A stretch of DNA of 64,000 nucleotides from Patagioenas fasciata. Lineage: Eukaryota; Chordata; Aves; Columbiformes; Columbidae. Below, piece after piece: positions 40,601 through 53,980 of this stretch. Positions within the stretch are counted from its first letter, which is position 1, and each line of letters starts with the position of its first letter. The notes under the pieces are model-generated. The model was not told where the DNA came from, ran no database searches, and was given only the letters and a program-made list of their open reading frames with translations. A program made the position numbers and the translations under genes. The stretch spans positions 23,704,867 to 23,768,866 of the forward strand of contig NC_092525.1 in assembly GCF_037038585.1 (NCBI RefSeq), given 5' to 3'.

Positions 40601-41384
40601 TGAAGGAGACTCCTTTAGGAATTGGCCAGCTTCAGCAGCCTCCATGGATGTGACTGCATTTTTTTTATCATCAGGACCCGACAAAAAACACTAGAGTTAA
40701 AGCAGTACTTTGGTTCATACAGCAGTACCAATTTCCCTTCTAGGCATGCAACGTACAACAGCCCTAAGATCAAAAAAATCCAATCTCAAAACCTACAAAG
40801 CACAAGAAGCAGCAAAGCCCTTTCTCTTCCCAAAACCTTGGAGCATCTCTACCCCAAACTCCCTTCTGCTTCTCTCCCTGGCACAGCCTTGCTCCTGCTC
40901 CCCATCACTGGAGCACAGGGGAGGGCAGCTGGGAGAGGCCACGCTGCCAAACACGGGGAACCCAGTTAAGACACTCTCGGCTTCAGGGCGCTGCCCCACT
41001 CCAAGCACAGCAGGACTGCCCAGTCCTGCATCCACCTGCAGCAGAGCAGGCTCTCACGCTCAGAAAACACCGGGCAGCACTGCCAAAAAAATCTCTGCTC
41101 TGCTTGTCCTTGGAACCACTCCCTGTACGCACACCTTCCCAGCCTGCCTGCAGCTGCAGAAATAGTGCTGGTTGGCAGTAATACCCCTTACACTCTTCCT
41201 ACTACTACTTTCTCAGTCATTTAGCAGCAGGGACATGAGAAAGGGTTTTCCTGTGATGATCACAATTAGCATTAAGCAACAAGCAACTGTAATCCTGCTT
41301 CTCAGCTGGATATGAGGGTATGCAAGAGGGCTCCTTCATGCTCAACACCTCAATGTACAAAAGACTGCCTAGATAGGGGAGAAT

Positions 41385-41690
41385 CAGGCTAGAAATTAGG
41401 AAAAAGTGTTTTGGTTGTGGTTTGTTGTGGTGGTTTCAGGTATTTTTGGGGGTGTGTTTTTGGTTGGTTGGTTGTTTCTTGATTTTATTTTTTTACAATG
41501 AGGGTGGTGAAACACTGGCACAGGTTGCCCAGAGAGGTGGCAGATACCCCACCCCTGGGAATAGAGCCCTGTCCAGCCCAGCCTTCAATGAGCAACCTGA
41601 CCTAGTTGACCATGACCCTGCTCATTGCAGGAGACTGGACTAGATACCTTTAAAAGGTCCTTCTAACTCAAACTATTCTATGATTCTATG
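41385..41690 (+). mobile_element. CR1 LINE 3' fragment interrupted by an 86-bp G/T-rich block
   Basis: The left part (AGGCTAGAAATTAGGAAAAAG) and the right part (ACAATGAGGGTGGTGAAACA, CAGGTTGCCCAGAGAGGTGG, GGACTAGATACCTTTAAAAG, ending ATTCTATGATTCTATG) match consecutive CR1 3' sequence. The block at 41409-41494 between them is only G/T-rich and is not part of the usual element. The orientation is opposite to NOTCH2. The preserved double ATTCTATG terminus marks the 3' end. Confidence 0.9.
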
Positions 41691-43034
41691 CTTTGGGGGG
41701 AAGCCAGGGGAAACCCACAATAACAAAAAACCATCCCACCGTAGTGCAACACAAAGCCAATGCCAAACTGAAAGTGCCTTTTGTTAAAGTGGGACCCAGC
41801 AAGCTTGGAATGATAGTTCCTTTCATATTGGTACTGCAGATATGCCCATATTCCTTGCACCAAGGTCTGCATCCTCACCGTGCCTGTCACTGAAAGGGTG
41901 TAGAAAGATGTTCCAAACAAAAATTCTGAGCTTAGAAGATGCAAACACTGGAATGTGTAATTTTCTAAATATAAAATCAAGGTCAAAGGGCGCCAGTAAT
42001 TCTGTCAAACAGTGCCACAGAATTACAGCCATGGGCCAGCAGCATCACCAGGGGAAGGGAGCTACTCAGAGGGTACTCGCAAGACCAGTCTGATAAAGAT
42101 CCAACTCCCATTTCCTTACAAGGGTCACAATGGCTGTTCCCATAACAGAAGCCAGATGCACCAGAATAAAGGCTTCTTAGCAGAAAACTAGCTTTCTGTT
42201 TTAATAGAGTAGACACTACAAGATTTTCTGACAAAGAAAGCTGTTTCAGCACTAAGTTGTCACTTGTTGCTTTGCCAAATAACTAAACTAGATGTTTTGC
42301 TTATCGGTGCTCACATAATCATATGTGATGAATCAGACATGAGTTATCTCTGATGCAGGTTCTCCCTCAGCTGTTTGCTTGTTTCTTACAAACAAGAAGA
42401 TTAACTAGATGGACTGACCACACACTAGAACACACAGCTTGGCCAAGAAGAGGTACAGAAAGAGGAAGAGAGCCTGTTATAAAAGCTTATTGCTCAGCAG
42501 AGGAAGTACTGCAGAAAACTTGAAAAAAGTGGAAGGGGTGGAGATTAAGCTAATCAGTGAGTGATCCTGCAGAGCCAGATGTCAAGCCACTTATTTCAGG
42601 AAAAAGTTCTGTTTTCTGAACAAAACATTTCTACTCTTAAAGCCATCAAAAATTCAGAAAGTCATTTAGGTTACTACACCAGACAGAAAGTTCCCCTATT
42701 GAGAGTTCCTCATAGTTCAGGAAAGAAAAAAAAGAGTTAACACCAAAACAGGATGCTAAGAATCAGCCTGCTAAAGGTAAAGTCTCCACAACTGAGTTTG
42801 GGGGTTTCTGCTATTTCTTCCTTCCTTTCTGAAATAAAGAGTTCTTGAGCCAGAACTAGAAAACAGACACATACTAATAACTGTTTACAGGCCTCTAGTA
42901 GCTTTTCCAGTTACTCTGGCACCTGCAAAGAGACTGAGCTGTTGCTTGAAGGATGGGCTGGCTTAAAACCTGCAAGAAGAATTTGCACAAAAAGGCAGGC
43001 AGCAGCATTAGAATTATAAATAACTCTGTGCACT

Positions 43035-43053
43035 AAAAAAAAAAAAAAAAAAA
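43035..43053. repeat. A19 homopolymer
   Basis: Uninterrupted run of 19 A in intron 2, with no element attached. Confidence 0.9.
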
Positions 43054-44607
43054 TATAACAGTGGTCAAAGCTGCCACTGTGATAAGGTAAATGAGTTAAG
43101 ATCTGGACTGCACTACAAATACTGAACGGAAGTTAATCAGATTAACCTTTTTTTAGTCTAAGACACAGTTAAGAGGAACATGCAAGTTAGAGAAAACGTC
43201 CTTAGGAAGGTAAAAGCAGCACCAACATCAATACCAGTCTTGTTTATTACCTTCACCATGACCCACACAGTTTGACTCCAGACTGACATTCTTAAGCACG
43301 TGTCAGGAAAGACCTACTAATGTCACACAATTTCTTGTTTCAGTCTTAAATGCAGGTGAAAAAGCAGGAAAAGTTCCAAATTCCTTCTCAGAACGGCAGC
43401 TCGTTTCTGTTGACAGCAATATAAAGCCACGGAAAGGAAAAGACTAGGAAGAGGAAGCAGTAATAGCTAAAAATTTGGGAAAAAAAATAACAGGGAATAA
43501 CAGGTTACATATTTGCCTTTCTATGACCTTTCTGCACATCAGGTATTGATTTGAAACTGAGAAGAACCCCAATTTAGTTTATTATTTCCCCTTCATGTGC
43601 CACAGGTGCAATTTAAGTACATCGAGTTTTATGTACCACATTAATAGAAAGAACTAAAGGTTGTGGCTAGGGAAGACGGATGTGTAGAAAGGGTGAAGAG
43701 CAGAGCTGTGTGTTAGACAAGCTAAATCAATGAGACAAATTTCACTAATGTTTAAAGAATGTTGGCATTAAGAAGGATTTAGCATACTAGAAAATGGCAC
43801 AGCTTGCACTGATGAATTAAACATGGTTTAGAAAATAAGCTATTTACTGCAGACATAGTAAAATAACCCTGTCAAACAAGGAAGATTTATCTTCTGGAAA
43901 AATATCACTACATTAAAAAAGAATTCTAAATACTGCAGTTTGAAAGATGAACTGCATTTAAATCGATGTGATATCATTCTCCAGACACCACACACTCCAC
44001 CAAAGCTCCTGCTGATCAGCTTTCCCTGCAGTAGCAAAGTGGAGGCACCATTGAAGATGGGTGTCAACATTTACCAAAATCAATTACACAATAAAGACAA
44101 GTGTGGGTGTTTGTTTGGGGTTTATTTGTTAGTTCATTTTTGCAACTCCCACATATCACTTGTTCTGCAGCCCATAGAAGGAAACTGGCACACTTCAGAG
44201 TGCAGAGTAATTCTGAAAAACCTCAAAAATAATCAAATTGGGGCTGAAGCTCCATAAAGTAAAGTAAGCTATAAGATGGAGAGCAAGTTCCAACTTTACT
44301 TGTGGGTCTGGAAACAACGTACACAGTTCAACATTAGGATTGCTTTGGCCTCTCTTCCTAACCTCATGCAAATAAATCAAACTGACACGATCTGAACCCA
44401 AAAATCTGAGCAAAAAAATCCAGATTTCTTAAAATACAAAAAGTTAGCACATAAGAACTAAGGCATTATCAAGAAACACCAACTGTGCTAAAACCGTTAT
44501 GCTGAATGCACACAATAAGAAAATCTTAATTCACATTTCCTTCCTGGCTAAGACCCTGAATGAAAGAAGACCAGTAATTAAATTGATTAGAATCTAAACC
44601 CACTTAC

Positions 44608-44689
44608 TTGCAGTATCCTGTGCCATTTTGATACGGAATGCACTTTCCCTCATTAACACACGGCTTGGAATCATCCATACACTGCAAAG
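44608..44689 (-). CDS. NOTCH2: NOTCH2 exon 2: first half of EGF1 (residues 28-55)
   Basis: The 82-nt exon is preceded by a TTTCCTTTCAG acceptor and followed by GTAAGTG. It encodes [21 protein letters not shown], the first four cysteines of EGF1. It enters in phase 1 and leaves in phase 2, joining both neighbours without breaking the frame. An N-x-T sequon (NGT) lies near its end. It is isolated between the two large introns 1 and 2 and is found only by splicing logic, because its frame is too short to stand out. Confidence 0.95.
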
Positions 44690-47600
44690 CTGAAAGGAAA
44701 AAACACAGTCAAATCAGCAGCCATACATGTCAAGTCAAAGCTTCATTAGCATATTTTGGGGAATGAAAATAAAATCTTTGAAAATTTTATATGACTGGAA
44801 CAAAAACAAAGACACTATCACATAGTTCAAGTTCATCTCTGGCAGCATCAAAAGAGTCAGACTGAAAAAAGAGTCAAATACAGATTTTTTTCATCAGGCA
44901 ACTAAATGTTTCCAGAATTTCTTTTAGGTGGATTTTCAAAGCAAAGCATGCAGTAATTTCAGCAAGCTACAAAGATATTCATGTCAGCACTTGTGTATTT
45001 TGAGTTAAGTGTCACCAATTACTGCTTTCTGATCAAAATTCTGGACTGAAATCCTCTGAAATAAGAGACAACTGCTCCCAAGCCTTCTTTTGCATTATTT
45101 TGTCTCAGATTCTTTCCTTCTTTTCTCCTGTCTCTAGGATCACTTGGCACTGAAATAGGGGCACCTGTCCCTGCCAAGCTCACCTGCTGCCCATTTCAAG
45201 CAATCCGGAATTTGCTGCAACATCATTAGTATTGTGGCACTCTGATTTCAGTCACGATTGCATTTGGGAGCAAGTGAGAACACCAGAGACCTTAAAGACT
45301 TTCAGCAAAGACTTCAGTATTTCTAAGGAGGAGATACTTGACATTTTCCATATTACATTTTTAAAAAAAGGCAGTAGGTATGATACAGTTCAGGGTGGGA
45401 CAATTTTTATCCAAGTCTACTGAAAGCTCTAGTGAGGCCTGTTCTGCTGACAGCAACACACCAGCTCCAGCCCTGGCAAGTGCTCATCTCTTCCCAGGGA
45501 CCTGAAGCCACATGTCATGGCTATTTCTGAAGTGACCAGAAGGGCAAGAACTATGGAAACCCTGCAGAACCAGATGGCACTCTAGAACCACAAAAACTGA
45601 GCCAGCCCACCTAGAGCGCAGCCAGTCATTTGATTAACACCAAATCAGCGGATGAAGCTCTTGGATCCAGAAGAACTCATCCTAAGCTTGCCCATGTACC
45701 GAGAAGTCACAAGCTCTTCCCAGCCTCCAGTTCTGTCTCTTGGCCGCCAAACACACACAGTTTGGTCCCTTTACATACCCTATTTCAACAACCTCACTGC
45801 GTTTGGGAAGGCACTTAACCACTCTTAGCTGAGGCACCTGGTGGCATCAATAACATCCAACAACCTGAACTGCCTGCTTGTGTACCGGATGCTGTAGGGC
45901 AGGTTGCCTTCTTTTTTTTCTTTAAGGATGGTTTTCCTTTCCTCAACAGATGACAAATTTTCAATACAAATTCAGCAAGGGAAAACTGGTCCAAACCACT
46001 ACCAAAGTCTGTATGTTGGTGACTAAGGCACGGGGCTCAGAAACAGTTAATGTATCAGTGCCACTAAGCAACCCCTGTAACCAGCCCAAATTCAGTCCAG
46101 CAATTAAGATGACTTGGAACAGACTCCAGTTACTGCTATCCAGGGCTTCAAGTGTTATTTCTCAATAACCCTGGAGCACGTAGACGGGTCACATGCACTA
46201 TGAGGTACGACAGGGGCATTTCACACTTGCAATCCTTATAGAGAATACAGTTAAATTAAACCCAGTTGCCCAGGAAAATTATCAGTATCTCCCAAAGTAT
46301 GAGTATGCTGTTTCTGTTAACTTTATTTCTGAAAAAGGGGCACTTGGATGTCGCTGCTTGTGCAGAGCTCTCAGGAAACAAAATTCCACTCTGAGCCCCT
46401 TTCAGATAACCCCTGAGGTCAGGGTTACTAAGCGACAGAAATATTAACACGGATTTCGCATGGCATTCCCCCCCACAGCGGCCAAAACCACTTACACTGA
46501 TTTGCACCTGTCCGACAATTTTTATCCCATTTAACGGCAATGTCCACAAGGTTTCAGCTCCAAACTTCATCTGCTTCTGTCTAACACCACCGCAGCTTGT
46601 TTTCATGGCAAAGATTAGCCCCAGTTAGCATAGTTCAGTTACGCTGTGCTCAAGAGAAACTGCAAAAGGACCTGTTGTTCTTCAGACTCCTCTCACCACC
46701 CCTACTACTCCAGGGAAATGGAGGGAGGTTGAAATGAGCCTCACCACATTTCAGAAAGCCAGGAGGGGAAGCAGACTCGGTATTCTCATCTCACTACCTT
46801 GAGTTTTCATTCTTTTCACACCAATCAAGCCAGTGAAGCAAATACTCAGCGGATTACTTCTTTTGTGCACATGCTTTCAAACGCAATTTTGTAATCTCTT
46901 CGAGTACTCCAGTCCCCAGTGAGAACAGAGCAGCCAGTTGATTTTGTAACCCGCATTAGTAAAAGCTTAACCAGCACTTGGCCAAAACCACCTCCCGGCA
47001 CCTCTGCACAGAGGGGAACCAGAGGGTGACGGCTTTTGGGGTCACAGCAAGGATCCGAATCAGTGACTCCCATTTAGCTTGCTAGGCCAAATGCAGACAC
47101 AGCAGAGCAGCTTTAGCAAAGTAATGATTAATTTTCTGCCGGTTTTCGACAAATTATTTCTGCCTTGAGCTGCTGTTTAGCAGGTCATTAAACTACCACT
47201 TGGCCTTAGAATTCTTTAACAGAGACACATAGTGAATGGGGAAACACAGGCAGCTAAATATGTATTTTGTATATAGTAAGCTTGAAGTAGAAAAAGCTAA
47301 GAAAATAAAAGCAAAATGACTCTGGTACTTTTTCAGCTTAAGACTAAAATAGGCTGATATAAATACATTTAAATGCAACTAAAGCTGAAGTAAATGCAAA
47401 TGTAAACCATATTCTATATCAAAATGAGTAAAAAGTAACACAACCACTTCTCTTTAAAAAGAAATCACAAGGGAAATTGAAGACTACAGTTCTCACAGTA
47501 AAATTAGCATTTCTGTGCACAAAGCACTGTCTTCCTGTATTTCACGATATCTTTCACAATTTCACAATGCATGCAAAACCCAAGGTATTTCACCATGACT

Positions 47601-50600
47601 TACTTCAAAAGCTACTTTCCTGCTCCTCTACCGTGCTGTGCTCAAGAGTTAACAGTACCAGAAACTTCACCCTCTGCCTCAGCCAGCAGAACAAGTACAT
47701 TTTGCTACATCCATCAGGTTAACTGGAAATACTTTGTTGTGTACAGCGTGAGAGAAGACAGCCTTGTCTTGAAAAAGATAAAGCCACTTTTCTAGAAGCC
47801 AGATGTAGATAGCACCAGCATGCTGTCAAGGCTTTGAGTCTAACAGGCTGCTTTCGACAGCTTTCTTCCATGCTTAACAGCAGTGCTGAATTTATTTGTT
47901 GGTTTTCTAGACTTGCTCTAGCTTGCCAAAACCCACCAGGCTATCAGAAGCTGGGTTAGCCCAGACCAAGCAGCGATGCTTCGAGTCCCTGCGCTCCCGT
48001 GCAGTGCAGGATTCGCCCCGGTGCATCCGCACGTCTCAGTGGGGAAATCCCATGGCTCTTTCACGTATTGAACAGCCTCATGATCTTTAATCGGTCCTTT
48101 TGGGCATATTGTAGGAGTATTTGGAAGACACCCTACGATTATCAAAAGACTGGTTTCTTGTGAAGTGGGCAGGATGCCACTTTGGGAAAGAAGTGCTCAA
48201 TTCCTAGCATGCACTGTAGCCAAGTTTGAAAGACTTCTCAGGCAAAAGCTTTAAGTGCACCTGAGATGGACGTTATTAGCCATGCTGTCCAGCCTGGAGT
48301 ACATACAAACCCTTGCACATATCTGCATTTAGACAAATTCTAACCTGACATTTTAACTAGCCTACCAGGACTATTTTCCAAGGCCAGAGGGGAAAAAACA
48401 GGTAGCCAATGCCGCAAAATGAGCAGAAGCAGAAAGTGTCACTCGCAGAAACACTGTAGGAAGTGCTGTGATTCTCAACATCTGAATCCACCAAAGCTCA
48501 CACTTAACTGAGTACAATTTCACCCAAGTTTCATTGTTTAGGCTAAAGAGACATTTAAAGCAAGTCTAGGAGGAAAAAAAAAAAAATTGTGTTTCTGCCT
48601 CCTTGATCTTTAGGATGCCAAGATGATTTGGTTTCTATACTTTATGTATCCACTATAAATTCAGATACTTTCCAAGCTAGAAAACTAAAAGAAATAGTGA
48701 AGGATTAAGATCAGAAGTTGTGTCAGAGTTCAGCTTTTAGGAGCAAAGGCTGTTATAGGGAACAGTACCATAACCAGAGAATATCAGAAAGGGCTTTGTT
48801 GTAAATACTAAAAGGAAAGCAAAGCAAATAAACTCCTCAGCTACAAGCTGAGAAAAAGTCAAGCAGAAATAAAAATGCAAACTACCAAAAGGTATTTTGT
48901 GAGGAAGAGATGCTATAAAGCTGGTTTTCTGTAGCTCTGTTGTTGATTATCCTGCATCTGAGAAGGTGAAGGCTCTGACCACAGGTTTTACTTTAAATAA
49001 GTGGAGAGAACGCGGCTGGGCTGGTGATACAGCTTTCTCCTTGGGAGGATGCCACCCCAGTCTCTCTCCTCTTTCTGTCCATAAAACACCCAGAGACAAC
49101 CAAACTTTGGAGGAAAAACACAAAGCAGTGATAACTAACTACACTGTTCACGGACCTCAACAGGTCACAATTACAGTGATATTAGGTACCAAGGAAGAAC
49201 CAACTAGTAAATAAGTGAAAATATGAAAATAACTGGTTTTTTTTTTTTCTTCTCAAGAACAGACCACTCCACAGCAGCCATATCGAGGGAAGAGAGAAAA
49301 ATCTTATAAAATGTTAGCATTTTGGGGATTTAAACAAGCAGAACAGTTTGCACATCACAGACAGAAGGTGGTAGTTAAGGACAAATCTTGTCTGTAAAGC
49401 ACAGAAGTTGCCAGTAAAAATGCCTTAATCAGATTAAGAGATCTCCATCCAGTGTTCTTATGCACAAAACACTGAAATCACTTGGATAACGCAAGACTCA
49501 TCAACTGAGAAGCTGAGCAAAGCTCAGAGGAGCGTAAAGGCACACAGCCAGCGTCTGGTACCTTCTGGGAGAGAAAGCCCCAATATCTAAACTGGATTTC
49601 GCCTCTAGATTCTCCAGACTTCGTGAGAAAAGTATATAAAGAATTGCAAAACAAACAAACAAATTAAGTGGATTTTAGAAGAACAAGTCAGTAAGAAGAA
49701 ATTTTGCTCTAGAAGTTCATCGGGATTTTTTTGAACTCAAGAGGGCAAACAGCAAATCTGACTGCTTCAAGTTCTCAGACACACAGAACATCTCTCCTCC
49801 AAACATCCAGGAACCGGCAAAACCAGAGCTGGGAACCATTGTGCAAATTCACAGATAGAGCTGAAGCTTTTCTGTTCTCAGGGTCTCAGGCCTAAGAACC
49901 TGCAGATGCAGCTACAGTCCATGTGACACTGTTCCTGGTGAAGAACTACAAGTTATAATACATACTGAATTCAGGATGAACTTGTAATTCAGTTTGAAAG
50001 TCTGTCAGTCACCATATTTTCCATTTCCCTGCACAGCTCCTGTTCCCTGCCTTCCCTTATTTTCAGTTTTCCGAACAAAGCCAAAATGCCTAAAAATCCA
50101 GAACAGCAACACAAAGCATTGTTTAAAAAAAAGGAAACAAAAAGAAAAGTTTTCAACAAAAAAAAATGTCGAGAAGGCAATTAAAGAGCTGAGGAGGTAT
50201 TGGTGTTTCCATGGCAATCTGGCAGCCGGGAGCCATGCTCGCCTCTCCTCCAGAGTCTTCCGTCATTCTCCAACACTAAATCTTTATCATTTTGAACCTT
50301 AAGCGTTTTTTGCCTGTGCAGAAACACTACCCTGATGCTTGCGTGGTGCAGCACTTCCACAGCTGTCCAGAGCGACATCGGAAAAACGAGATGGAGACTC
50401 ACTGCATGGAGCAAACAGCAGATACACGTATCATTTTGAGATACAAAGCTCTTTTTTCATCCTCATAGCAGTCTAAAAAAAGGACATGTGCCCTAGGAAC
50501 AGACTATTTTCTAAACAGAGCGATTATTTTTGCCCCTCTCAGATGACTGTGTTTATGATGATATAAGCACTGTTTCTTCTAGATGGGCACTAACAGCCCT

Positions 50601-50856
50601 TATGTTGGCATGATGATTTCAGGGTGAATTTATAGAAACAGAGACTATAATTACAAAAGGACATTTGAACACAGATGCTTTGGGAAGTTCTTTTTCCCCC
50701 CAACACGGATGACATTTCCCAAAGATGTCCCAAAGGAGAGTTAATAATCACTGTATCATTCCTTGGCTTTGCGTTCATTAGCCAAAAGTATGAACTTCAG
50801 GTGTAACAAAGTTTCATTTAAGTTACAAATTGTACCTGTTTGGCTTTGCTGTTCAG

Positions 50857-50984
50857 CAGGTGGAGGTGTTTAAAAGGCACTTAGACAAGGTTCTTGGTGA
50901 CACGGTTTAGTGTTAGAGTTAGGTTATTATTTGACTCGATGATCCTGAGGGTCTCTTCCAACCAAAATGGTTTTGTGATTCTAG
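50857..50984 (+). mobile_element. CR1 LINE 3' terminal fragment
   Basis: The sequence CAGGTGGAGGTGTTTAAAAG is followed by GGTTTAGTGTTAGAGTTAGG, GACTCGATGATCCTGAGGGT, CTCTTCCAACC and GTGATTCTAGG, the order of the last ~130 bases of avian CR1. The terminal octamer is degraded, which suggests an older insertion than the copy in intron 2. Confidence 0.88.
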
Positions 50985-51175
50985 GATTTCCCACCTGCCC
51001 CTTGTCCTGAGTCCCAACCCCTCGTCCCTTCTCACAACACAGACACCGGCTTCGGAAATGGGAGAAGCTGACCAGGACCAGAGCACACTGAGGACAAATA
51101 TCAACTTATTGCAACAGCAGCAAGACACCTAGAATAAGGGAGGAGAGAGGGAGGTAGCTGTGGCCGCTGCCAAAC

Positions 51176-51194
51176 AAAAAAAAAAAAAAAAAAG
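51176..51194. repeat. A19 homopolymer
   Basis: Uninterrupted 19-base A run in intron 1, preceded by CAAAC. Confidence 0.9.
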
Positions 51195-53714
51195 CAACCC
51201 ACCCATTTTAGGAGATTCAAATACCAAATGCCGCCAGAGTCGCGAGCCCTCTTTTCCCAGGGATTCCAGTCCTGAGAACGTCAGCGAGAGGATCTTCACG
51301 TATTTCTAATCTGACTAAGTCATGCCCTGAAGGAGGTGATGTGAGTTAGCCAGATTCTCATCACACTCCCTTTTGAAAGTGTAAATCAGCATCTTTGATA
51401 AGAACAAATTTGATAGACAGTAACACCTTTAAAAGATCAAGTAAAACTTTGTCTTCTGTAAGCAAATCTGTACCAAGGAGACCAGTGCACCACTGGCATT
51501 ACCTAAAGTCCTCAAAAGTTTCACTGGTTCAAGACTAAAGATCCCAAACTGCAATCCACACATCTAAACGCTACCTCCGCACTGCTCTAGATTAAAATGT
51601 ATCACATTTGGAAATACGGGCTGATACTCAACAGCAACCTGGTGAAACCGTGCTTAGCAAAGCCGGAGTGTTAACAATGACAGAGGGTAATTAGGATGGG
51701 CTTCATTAGTGAGGATTCCTGTTTTTGCCCGATGAGAAGAGGAGCGAATCGTTCACAGCAATTCTCAGGGCAGTCTCCTCCCCAAAGCGCAGGTGTTGCT
51801 GCCCCACCCCAGCTTACTGCAGCTTCCACTGCAGCCTTTTGCAAAACTAAAAAATGGCTCGACTGGAAAAGCAAGTTGCTCTAATACACCGTTGGGCTTG
51901 CATGATGGGGCAGAGCCGAATAGTCCAAACCATAGTGCTTAGTGCATCCAGGAGCCTCCTATTTATTGACCAAGAGGGCTGACATCAGATACCTGCCCTC
52001 TCTTGCACAACAGCATCAAGACAGATGAATATGCACCTGAAAATACCCTTTTGGTGACTTCATCTTTCCCTTTCCCATTAATTCAAGCCACAGCACCCAC
52101 TCCCGAGAACCAGATGCAGGTCAATATCTCCTGAACAACAGGAATAATTTTCAGCCTAGATTTGGCACCTCTGAGAACCAGCCTTTCTTTAGCACTGGGA
52201 AGAGATCTCACCCACAGCGTCAAACGCCTCTGTGGCGTGGGAGGACCTCGGCCAGCCTGCTAGGTATCCATAGCCAGGCAAGTGACAACCAGTGACACCA
52301 CAGGTACTTCTCTCAGGTCCTGTTGGAGAAGGAACTGGTAGGGCCAGCAATGAGCTGATAAGCTCCTGGTACAAAGGCACAGTTTAATTAGGCGGACATC
52401 ACATTTAATCTTTGCAAAAACTGTATTTTGCCGTCTTACAGGACTGTGTAAGCCATTTCCAGAAATAACAGTCCTGAATTTATAAGAAACCTACCCTTGA
52501 AAGACCCTTTATCTTTCCAGCCCCTTTTGGGCAAAACTGGCCAAAACACAGTCGGGAAATAGTCTTTTTTATTATACACTCCAATTGTCTTCTTGTGACA
52601 TATTAGTAGAACTAAGCAAGTTGAGTTTCAAAGATGGTTACTGGAGAAAAACAAATTAAAAAAACCCAAACAAACAAAAATCTCAACATTTCTCCCAGGA
52701 AACAAATAAGGTCAATTTCAAAGTCAGAACAGATTGATTAACCTGTATCCAAGACAGCAGTAATGGTCAAAACTGCGCAGACACCAGCTTCCACTCCTAA
52801 TAAACTAAGGCAGTCTATTCCCTAACATATACCAAAGAACAAAATCACTGAAATTATCAGCAGCTCACTTGGTCACGCACTAAACAATTTCCACTACCAC
52901 CTTCTGCCATTGCCGTGCTCTTCAGAAGTCACCTGAAGAGCAACCCGACCTCTCGGGAGAAAAAAAATGAAGAAAGAACAAGAAGTCACACAAGTAATCA
53001 ATGACTACTGGTCCTTGATAGCTTTAACGTGCTACAGGGCTGCACGGGCTTTACTCCAGGAGCAGGGCTGCTGCTGGGAAAGGCATGAAATCCATCAGAA
53101 CCCAACAGTTAAGGCCATGGACCACATTCTCCAGAGCAGCTGTAAAACATATTGCAAATGCCAACATGCAAGAGTGACGAAAACCAGCAGTTTCCTCAGA
53201 TGTGCACACATGGCTTCATGACGCCTGAACTGATTAACAATTGAAGGAGGAGGATACGCAGAAATTCTTTCTGTGTGTGTAGATATGTCCTCAACAAAGA
53301 GGCTATAACGAACACGATGCATAGGTATTTCAAGCAACAGAAAGCGGCAAACCACTTTCCCCCCACATTTTGAAATTAATTTAAAAACAAACAAACAAAA
53401 CCCTCAAGCACTCAAGCTATTTTTGCAATAGCACATATATCACCGCAGCAAAAGACGACTTCCATTTAAGCTTTCCGTGAGCTTAAACCCCCGGGGAAAG
53501 GCAACCCTCCCGCTGCGCCCCGCGGGACCCGCAGCCCCGCCGCTCCCCCCGTGTCCCCTTCCCCGGCCGGTCCGACGGAGGAGGGTGACGCCGGCCCAAG
53601 GTTCGATTCTCCCCCGCGACGCCGCGCCAGGGGCGGCTCCGCGCAGCCCCTCAGCCTCCCGGCGAGAAGGCGCCCGCGCACCCCCACAGCCCCTCGCCGC
53701 CCCCGGTCACTCAC

Positions 53715-53796
53715 CGGCCGCAGGCTCGGCGCGGCTGAGCACGGCCAGCACCAGGCCGAGGAGGGCGGCGAGCGCTGGCCCCGCTCCACGGGCCAT
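53715..53796 (-). CDS. NOTCH2: NOTCH2 exon 1: start codon and signal peptide (residues 1-27)
   Basis: The ATG at 53796-53794 sits in a strong Kozak context, with G at -3 and G at +4. It opens MARGAGPALAALLGLVLAVL, a basic start followed by a leucine/alanine-rich hydrophobic core that fits a cleavable signal peptide. Cleavage is likely after SRA or within AEPAA. The exon ends in phase 1 at GCC G, followed by donor GTGAGTGA. The split codon completes with exon 2 to give ALQC, the start of EGF1. No ATG in any frame is visible on the minus strand between this start and about 53.99 kb, so no short upstream ORF is expected near the leader. The signal peptide differs from the human one, as expected for this poorly conserved segment. 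Confidence 0.93.
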
Positions 53797-53966
53797 GGCC
53801 ACGGCCGCTCCCGCCGCCACTGGCACGGCGCGACCAGACGCGGAGGAATCTGCTCCACCGCCGATGGCGCCTACGGCCGCCCCGCGCGGAGGGACACGCT
53901 GAGACGCGCCGCCCCCGCTTCCTCCGCCACGCCGCCCGCCACGCCCCGCCCTGCGCCCACCGACCG

Positions 53967-53980
53967 CCGCCAGGGGGCGC
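53967..53980 (+). promoter_or_regulatory. CTCF-like binding motif
   Basis: The sequence CCGCCAGGGGGCGC matches the known CTCF core (CCRCNAGGKGGCRS type) at essentially every informative position. It lies 171-184 bases upstream of the NOTCH2 start codon, inside the CpG island. Occupancy cannot be inferred from sequence, and SP/KLF factors could also bind parts of it. Confidence 0.6.

Larger units (their letters stand above)
34433..44607 (-). other. NOTCH2: NOTCH2 intron 2 (10.2 kb)
   Basis: It contains a TAAA microsatellite (34663-34680), an interrupted CR1 fragment (41385-41690) and a 19-base A run (43035-43053). No exon or RNA gene is identified in the remainder. Confidence 0.85.
44690..53714 (-). 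other. NOTCH2: NOTCH2 intron 1 (9.0 kb)
   Basis: It begins in the GC-rich CpG island with donor GTGAGTGACC and becomes AT-rich below about 53.45 kb. It contains a CR1 tail (50857-50984) and a 19-base A run (51176-51194). The first few hundred bases are part of the promoter island. No exon is seen. Confidence 0.85.
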
